From: an uncultured Cyclobacteriaceae bacterium
Lineage (GTDB): Bacteria; Bacteroidota; Bacteroidia; Cytophagales; Cyclobacteriaceae
Assembly (NCBI GenBank): GCA_947492745.1
Contig: CANLOE010000057.1
Coordinates: forward strand, 1 to 44,105
Direction of reading: 5' to 3'
DNA length: 44,105 nucleotides
In this document: positions 19,501 through 28,500 of the stretch, in pieces
How positions within the stretch are numbered: position 1 is the first letter of the stretch
Layout: every line of letters starts with the position of its first letter
Position numbers and translations under genes: made by a program
The notes under the pieces: model-generated
The model's database searches: none
The model's input: the letters and a program-made list of their open reading frames with translations, nothing else
Told to the model about the DNA's origin: nothing

Positions 19501-22500
19501 CCTCTCATATGGACCCTCAGCAGCGTTTATTTCTGGAAGAATCGTGGAAGGCACTAGAAGATGCCGGCTATGCCGGTAATAAAGCAAAAGGGAGCAAAAG
19601 TGGTGTGTATGTAGGATGTTATGGTGGTGATTATCAAAGCCATCTTTCAGGGCCAATGCCGGCACAGGCACTCTGGGGTACTATGGGGTCGGTCATTCCC
19701 TCTCGGATAGCCTATTTTCTGGATTTTAAAGGTCCTGCGATAGCTGTGGACACTTCTTGCAGTAGTTCCCTGGTAGCCATGCACTTGGCCTGCAAAGACC
19801 TATGGGCAGGAGAAACGGATATGGCATTAGCAGGGGGAGTATTCGTACAGACGACCCCCAGGTTATATGCATTTGCAGAGAACGCCGGAATGCTCTCTCC
19901 CGATGGCCGCTGTAAAACCTTCGATCGATCGGCCAACGGTTTTGTCCCCGGAGAAGGAGTGGGTGCAGTAGTGCTCAAGCGGTTTAGCGAGGCACAGCAG
20001 GCAGGAGACCATATCTATGGTCTCATCAGAGGATCGGGCATCAACCAAGACGGCACTACCAATGGTATCACCGCGCCAAGTGCCAAATCACAAGAACGGC
20101 TATTGACCCAGATTTACAAAGAGTTTGACATAGACCCAGAACAGATACAATTGGTAGAAGCCCATGGGACGGGCACAAAACTAGGTGACCCTATTGAGTT
20201 CAGTGCACTGGCAGAAACTTACAGGAAATTCACCGATCGGCGGCAGTATTGTGCCCTAGGGTCCATCAAAACAAATATAGGACATACCCAATACGCTGCG
20301 GGCCTAGCCAGCATACTCAAAGTAGTATTGGCCATGAAGTATGAACATATTCCCCCTTCATTACACTTCAAAGATAGCAATGACAAGATAGATTTCCAGA
20401 ACAGTCCGTTTTTTGTCAATACCGAATCGATACCGTGGAACAGGACAAAAGAAAAAGAAAGGTGGGCGACAGTAAGTGCTTTTGGGGCCAGTGGCACCAA
20501 TGCCCATATTGTTATCTCCGATGCTCCCATGACCAGACCGGCTCACAAGATAGAGAGTACTTATCCGATATTGCTTTCTGCCGCCACTACCGAACAACTT
20601 CAACAGCAAGCTCGGCATTTATTGACTTACTGCCAACAGAACCCTACAGCGGATTTGGGCAATATAAGTTATACATTGAGCACAGGGCGAAGGCATATGG
20701 ACTGCCGACTGGCCTGTGCAGTACCGAACATGACCTTATTGAGAAAATCACTAGAGGACTGGTGCCGTAAGGGTGCCAGTGAACACATCTCTTACTACCA
20801 AGAGGCTTCTCAAAATAAAAGGAGCCTTCAGGGTACCAACCTGAAAGCAAAGGCTTTATTGGAAGAGTGTCTTTGGAAAACATCGTCAGACCAGTATTCC
20901 CAACAGATAAGAGACCTTGCCGAACTCTATGCCCAAGGAGCCTACATCCATTTTGATAAGCTTTATGACAACCATTATACTAAGCTTCCCTTACCTACAT
21001 ACCCTTTTGCCAAAGAGCGGTACTGGACCAATAAAGGAGTCGAAACAAACCATGAGCACGTAGACCTGATACACCCTTTATTGCACCAAAATACTTCTCA
21101 TTTCGGTCAACAACGATACACTTCCCTGTTTACTGGCAAGGAATTCTTTTTAGCAGACCATCAAGTGGAGGGGAAAAAAGTGCTACCGGGTGTCATCTAT
21201 ATTGAAATGGCAAGGGCCGCGATAGCTCATGCGCAAAATAGTGGTAACGAAACTTCAGTCTTGAGTGATGTGGTATGGATGCAACCGATAACCGTCACTA
21301 CCACAACGGAAGTTAGCATAAGCCTATACCAAGAAGAGGAGGCCATCAAATACGAAATCCATAGTAGAAAACAGGATGAAGACCAGTGGATTTTCAATGG
21401 ACAAGGATGGGGAAGAACACAAAGCCATGAAAAATCCCAACCACTGGACATTGATGCATGGAAAGAATACTGTAACGAGCAAAAAATCACCTCAACAACA
21501 TGCTATGAAGCCATTCGGAAAAAAGGTATATACCATGGCCCATCCCTACAGAGCATTGTAGCTGTCATGGTAGGTAAAGGTTATGCCCTCGCGGAGTTGT
21601 CCATGAATGTTGATTTGCCGGACAATGCCGATTACCTATTACACCCAAGTATGACAGATGCTGCCATACAGGCTTCGATGGCTTTGTTTCTGGAAGCGGA
21701 CAATCATACTGCTTTACCTTTTAGTCTAGACAGTATAGTGGTCGTCAAACCCTGCACCGGTAAAATGTGGGCATTAATCCATTATGACCCCGAGCGAAAC
21801 AAAGATAGCAGTATGCAAAAACTGGACATATCCCTATACGATGCAGCAGGTTCTCTTTGTGTGCTGATGAAAAATTATACCTCGCGGACAATGCAAACGC
21901 CCGAAAACACAAGAGCAATAGGAGAAACCGAAGCTCAAAAAAGCAAATCGAACGACGAAAGAGAACAGGTGACCTCACTACTGATCAAACCTGTATATGA
22001 TATCATCGACTTGGCCAGTGGTCAGAAAAGGGTGTCCGTAAAAGGAAAACTGGCAGTAATCGGTGGTAATGATGATCAACATGAAGAACTACGGAGATAC
22101 CATACAGACGTTTCCCTGATTCAATGTGATGCTACCGATACTGTCGATACCTTGATGGGTAAAATTGACACCTGCGGAGAAATAAATCATTTGCTCTGGT
22201 TAGTAGACAGCTGCCCTACATACCAAAACGGTGTCGATAGAATGATCGAGGCACAGGAATCAGGCGTTATTTTAGGCTTCAAATGGATCAAAGCCCTACT
22301 GCATCTCGGCTATGGTGCAAACGAGATGGAGTGGACCATCATTACTGTCCAAAGCTTGGCCATTAATCCACAGGACCCCGTATGCCCAACACATGCGGGT
22401 ATACACGGGCTAGTCGGTACGATGGCCAAAGAATACCCCAACTGGCAAGTACGCCTTGCCGACATGCCCACGCATGAAGCATGGTCACTTACCGACGTAT

Positions 22501-25500
22501 TTTCTCTTCCCTATAATAGCAGTGGAAACGCTGTGGTAAAGAGAAACCGATCATGGTACCGACAGCGCTTGTTGCCCTTTGAAAATCCCGGGACGCATAG
22601 TGAAACCTATAGACAGGGAGGTTTGTACATTGTTATCGGTGGTGCGGGTGGTGTAGGTCGTGTATGGACCGAATATATGATAGAGAGGTATAAAGCACAA
22701 GTAGTGTGGATAGGTAGAAGACAGAAGGATGACACTATCGAAGAATCCATCCAAAGACTGTCCTCCATAGGGGGACCAGCACCGACATACCATGCTGCTG
22801 ATGCCAGTGATGAGAACTCCTTGGGCAAAGTGTATCAGCAGATAATCAGGGCATACGGTCAACCGAATGGCATACTACACTCTGCCATAGTACTTGCGGA
22901 TAAGAGCTTGGCAAAAATGAGTGAGGAACGCTTCCGCAAAAGCTTAGAAGCGAAAGTAAACATCAGTGTCGCTATGGCCCGTGTTTTTGATGGAAGCCAC
23001 TTAGACTTTGTGCTGTTCTTCTCTTCCATACAGTCCTTTGCCAAAGCACCGGGTCAAAGCAATTATGCGGCAGGTTGCACCTTCAAAGATGCTTTTGCCG
23101 ATTACCTGGCCCAGCAGTGGTCCTGTGCTGTCCGCATTATGAATTGGGGCTATTGGGGGAGTGTCGGTATCGTTGCCTCTGAGGCATACCAGTCCAGAAT
23201 GTACAAACTAGGCCTAGCTTCTATAGAGGCTCCCGAAGCCATGGATGCTCTGGAAACCCTTCTGGCCACTCCTGTAAGACAACTGGCACTGAGTAAAGGC
23301 ACCGCACAAATGCAAGTAGAAGGACTGGATATGACCGAAACGATCAGCGAGCATCAAAGTAAGGATAAGCCATACACTGAATCCCTAAGAAAGATAGCAC
23401 CGGACCAAACAGCGGCTGTACAGAAAGTCAAAGCCAAGGTGGGACAGCAAGTCAAAGCCCTGGATCAATATCTATTGCCATTATTATGGGCTCAATTACA
23501 GGGAATAGGAATGTTCACGGAAAACAACACCAATATAGCTCACTCCAAATCAAAAGCGGGTATACCGAAATTATATGATAGGTGGTTTGATGAAACACTT
23601 ACCGTACTGTCCAGGAACAACTACTTGCAGGTCGATGGCGAAAATTGCACGCTGAAGAGTAGAGAGACACTTAGCTTGGCAGAAGCTTGGTCAGCCTGGG
23701 ACAGCAAAAGGAAAAACTGGATGGAGAATAGCCATCTGAAAGCCCAGATGCTACTGGTAGAGACAACCATGAAAAAACTACCGGAAATACTGACAGGTAA
23801 GCAACAAGCTACTGACGTCATTTTCCCCAATTCTTCCATGAAACTGGTAGAAGGAGTATATAAAAACAACGCTGTTTCGGATTATTTCAATCAAGTACTT
23901 TCGGAGACCTTGGTCAACTACTTCAACATCCGAACCAAGGATAACCCAGATGTGAGAATACGTATTTTGGAAATCGGAGCGGGAACAGGAGGTACAAGTG
24001 CCTTGGTCTTTCCCAAAATTCGACCTTTTGAAGAACATATCCAATCCTATTGCTATACCGACCTATCAAAGGCATTCCTACTGCACGCCAAAAAAAACTA
24101 TGGCCCTGAAAACCCATATTTGGAGTACCGGATTTTCAATGTGGAAAAACCGCTGGCCGAACAAGCGGCCATAGTTCCGGGCAGCTATGATGTGGTCATT
24201 GCCACGAATGTACTCCACGCAACGAAAAACATCAGCAATACTTTGCAAAATGCCAAAGCGGCGATGAAAAAACACGGTTTGTTTCTACTCAATGAACTAA
24301 GCGATAATGTATTGTTCAGCCACCTTACCTTTGGGCTATTAAAGGGATGGTGGCTTTATGATGATCCTCATTGTAGAATTGATGGATCGCCGGGACTATA
24401 CCCCGAATCATGGCAAAAAATGCTTGAAAATGAAGGGTTCAGATCAGTATACATGCCCGCAAAAGAAGCCCATGACATGGGACAGGCCATTATTGTTGCG
24501 GAGAGTGACGGTATCATCAGGCAAAAAACACCCTATTCTTTTGATATAGCTTCAAGTGCTCCTTACTCCCTTAATGCACAGGTCTCCACCAAAGCAAGGC
24601 CCCCTATGCCCATCAGGACAAAAGAACCTTCCTCTCCATTACCATCGGCGAAAAACGTGCATGGTATACAGGATAAAAAGGTACTTATAAAGGTCGAACA
24701 CAGTGAGCTCAAAAGTAAGACCATCACCTTTTTGAAAAAACTGGTGGCAGACACCCTACAGATTCCTCCACAAAAGATAGAAGCCGGCACATCATTGGAA
24801 AACTATGGTATAGACTCTATACTCGTGGTACAACTTACCAATGCACTGCGCAAAGTGCTGAATGGCATCGGTAGCACACTGTTTTTTGAGGTCAAGAATA
24901 TCGATGAGCTGTCAGACTACTTCATAGAAAATCGGAAAGAAGCTTTGATGGAACTGCTCGGCATAAAAGCGGCAGCAGCTACCGAGCCAACAATGCCCGC
25001 ACCCTCTCCCATCTTTTCAAATTCACGCAAAATACGGGCAAACACTCCACCTGGACCGAAAGCGGAGCCTAAGGAAGTACCGCATCGCAGTACCCCAAAG
25101 GAGGACATTGCTATCATCGGTCTCTCAGGTCAGTATCCTCAGGCCGAAAACTATGAAGTATTTTGGCAACACCTGAAAGAAGGCAAGAACTGTATTGAAG
25201 AAATACCTTCCGAGCGTTGGGACTGGCGGGCATATCATAGCCAAGAACGGGGCGATCACGGTAGTATCTATACCAAATGGGGTGGCTTTATAAAGGATAT
25301 CGATAAATTCGACCCATTATTTTTCAAAATTTCCCCGCTCGAAGCCAGCCGGATGGACCCACAGGAAAGACTGTTCCTGCAAACAGCTTACGCCACTATA
25401 CAGGATGCCGGATATACCCCGATGACCATCTGTGAGGATAACAAAGTCGGAGTGTTTGTCGGAGTGATGAACGGTAATTACCCTGTAGGGGCAGCTTACT

Positions 25501-28500
25501 TTTCCATTGCGAACCGTGTTTCTTACACTTTCGACTTCAATGGTCCCAGTTTGGCGGTCGACACTGCCTGTTCGGCATCACTGTCCGCCATCCATATAGC
25601 ACTGGATAGCTTGCATAGCGGAAGCTGCCGGTGTGCCATTGCCGGTGGTGTCAACCTGATTGTAGCCCCTTACCATTATCAAAAGCTCTCAGCGCTCAAT
25701 GTGCTTTCCGAAGGGCCACGCTGCAAGTCCTTCGGAGAAAACGCCGATGGTTTTGTAGATGGAGAAGGAGTAGGAGCAGTATTGCTCAAACCACTCTCCA
25801 AGGCCATCGCTGATGGGGATAGCATTTATGGCGTAATCAAAGCGAGCGGCCTGAACCATGGCGGCAGGACCAATGGTTATACCGTGCCGAATCCAAATGC
25901 GCAAGGTGCAATAATCAAGGAGGTGATGAAGCAGAATGGCATAATACCGGAGAGTGTCAGCTATATAGAGGCACATGGGACGGGGACAAGTCTGGGAGAC
26001 CCCATAGAGGTAGCCGGTCTGCGCAAAGCCTTTTCCGATAGTGACAGAAAGGACGCGTATTGTGCTTTAGGTAGTGTCAAGAGCAATATAGGGCATTCCG
26101 AAGCCGCAGCGGGCATTGCCGGCCTGACCAAGGTACTGCTACAGATGAAATACGGACAACTGGTACCTTCCCTCCATGCAGAGAATATAAACCCTGAAAT
26201 ACACCTAGAGAACACTCCTTTTTATTTGAACAAAACACTGAAGGACTGGGCGCCCATTACCTATAAAGATCGGACCTATGCTTTACGTGCCGGTATATCG
26301 TCTTTTGGGGCCGGAGGGGCCAATGCACACTTGATCATAGAGCAGTACGAAACACAGAGCGTCCGGACGGTGACGGCACCGGAAACAATCGTAGTACTCT
26401 CCGCTCGCTCTAAAGCGCAGCTGAGAACACAGGCACTTGACCTGAAAACGTACCTGAAAAATCATCATGTTGTCCTGAGCAATCTGGCCTATACACTACA
26501 GAAGGGAAGAGAGGAAATGGAAGAAAGACTGTCAGTCGTCGTGGATTCAGTAGATACACTTACCGACAAACTGAATGAGTACCTTATAAACACTACCGAT
26601 CAGTACCCGGAAGGCATCTACGCGGGAAATGCAAAAGAGGGCAAAAAACTTTTGTCGATTATCTTAGATGATGACGACATGGCCACCATGGTGAACGTAT
26701 GGAACACTAAAAGAAAGTGCAATAAACTAGCCGGACTGTGGGTAAAGGGAATGCCGGTAAACTGGGATTTGTTATATCCCGATGCGCAAAGGCAACCTGT
26801 AAGAGTAAACTTACCCACCTACCCCTTTGCCAAAGAGCCTTACTGGGTAGATAATGCCAGCGGTTTCGGTAAAAATATCTCCCATAGCCCACCATCAGAC
26901 CACGACAATGCCTCTTCACTGATTTACAGTCATCGCTATTGGAAACCTTCCGTGGTCAAAAATCCTTTTCCTGCACCAATACCTTTATGCAAACAAGATT
27001 TTTTAATCGCAATAGAGCCCAGCAGTACAAACCTATGGAGTCAACTGGCCACTGAGGTATCCTTGTTAAAGGAAGCCCACTTGCTGAGATGCCAACACCC
27101 CATTACCCTAAATCAAAAAGCATTTGGAGAAGTAGTTTCGGAAATCTTCGGTCAATTCAAAACACACATGACCGATTATTCCGGAGTGGCCATTCGCGTA
27201 ATGATCATTACCGATACGGGTCCTGTAGCCCATATGTATCAAAACGCAGTAATGGCGATGCTCAAAAGTATGGGACATGAACATGGACAAGTGACGATAC
27301 AGGCACTATCTTTTGGAGACACCTTCACTGAAGGTAAGGAAGCCATAAAGAAGGCCCTATCCCTAGAACTGGGACAGCACTCATCCCAAACAGAGCAGGT
27401 ACGTTATGAAAGTGAAAGTATACAAGAAAGAGAAGCCCTGTGCAGCGAGGCGCTACACCCGGAAGATGTAATTCTGCCCGTATTCAACGATAAAGATGTA
27501 GTATGGTTTACAGGCGGTTTTGGTGGGATAGCCTTACATGTTATAGAGAATTGGTTACAGCATGGATTAAAAAACGCAGTACTCATCGGTCGATCTTCTC
27601 TGGACGAAGAGAAAAAAAGAAAATTAGCTGCGCTGAACGAAATACTGCCTTACGGTACCGTTATCTATCAGCAGGCCGACGTGAGCAACAGGAGCGCTAT
27701 GGAAAGCGTAAAGGAAAACCTAAGCGCACGTGGACTTAATACCAAAGGAATAATCCATGCAGCAGGAATAGTAAAGGATGCCATAGTCGCTAACAAAACA
27801 GAAAACGATCTTCGGGCAGTAATGTCACCTAAAGTGGAAGGTACGATTGTCTTGGATCAGGTCACCGAAGGTATAAAATTGGATTTCTTTGTGGTATTCT
27901 CTTCGATAGCCGCCCTGGCACCGGGTATCGGGCAGTGTGACTACGCCAGCGCCAATGCCTTTGCCGATGCGTTTATGGCCTACCGTAATCAATTGGTATC
28001 CAATGGCAATCGTCATGGAAAATCGATAGCCATCAATTGGCCCCACTGGCAGAAAGGCGGTATGGTGTTCGACAAGCGGCATAGAAGAGCCATGGAGCGA
28101 CAGACCGGGATACGTTCGTTGACTACTTCAGAGGGACTTACCGCACTAGCTACTATTCTACACAGTGGCTGGCAACAAGTCGCTGTAGGAGCTGTTGACC
28201 AGCAGTACTTGAAAGCCTTATGGGTAGAACAAATAGGGCAAACGAACCTACAGCACAACAGTAATGGACGAAAACCGTCAGCTCAGCTTATCACGCCCAA
28301 AGAATATACTTCGGTAGATACTGATGCCGAACTACTGGAAATCATTGCAGAAGCCACGCAGTTTCCCCTTACAAAAATTCATAATGACATCACTCTAAAC
28401 GAACTGGGAATAGATTCGATTGTGCTAATGAACCTAGTGCAGATCGTACAGCGCCGCTATGGCATAAAACTGTTCATCAACGAGCTACAACAACAGAATA

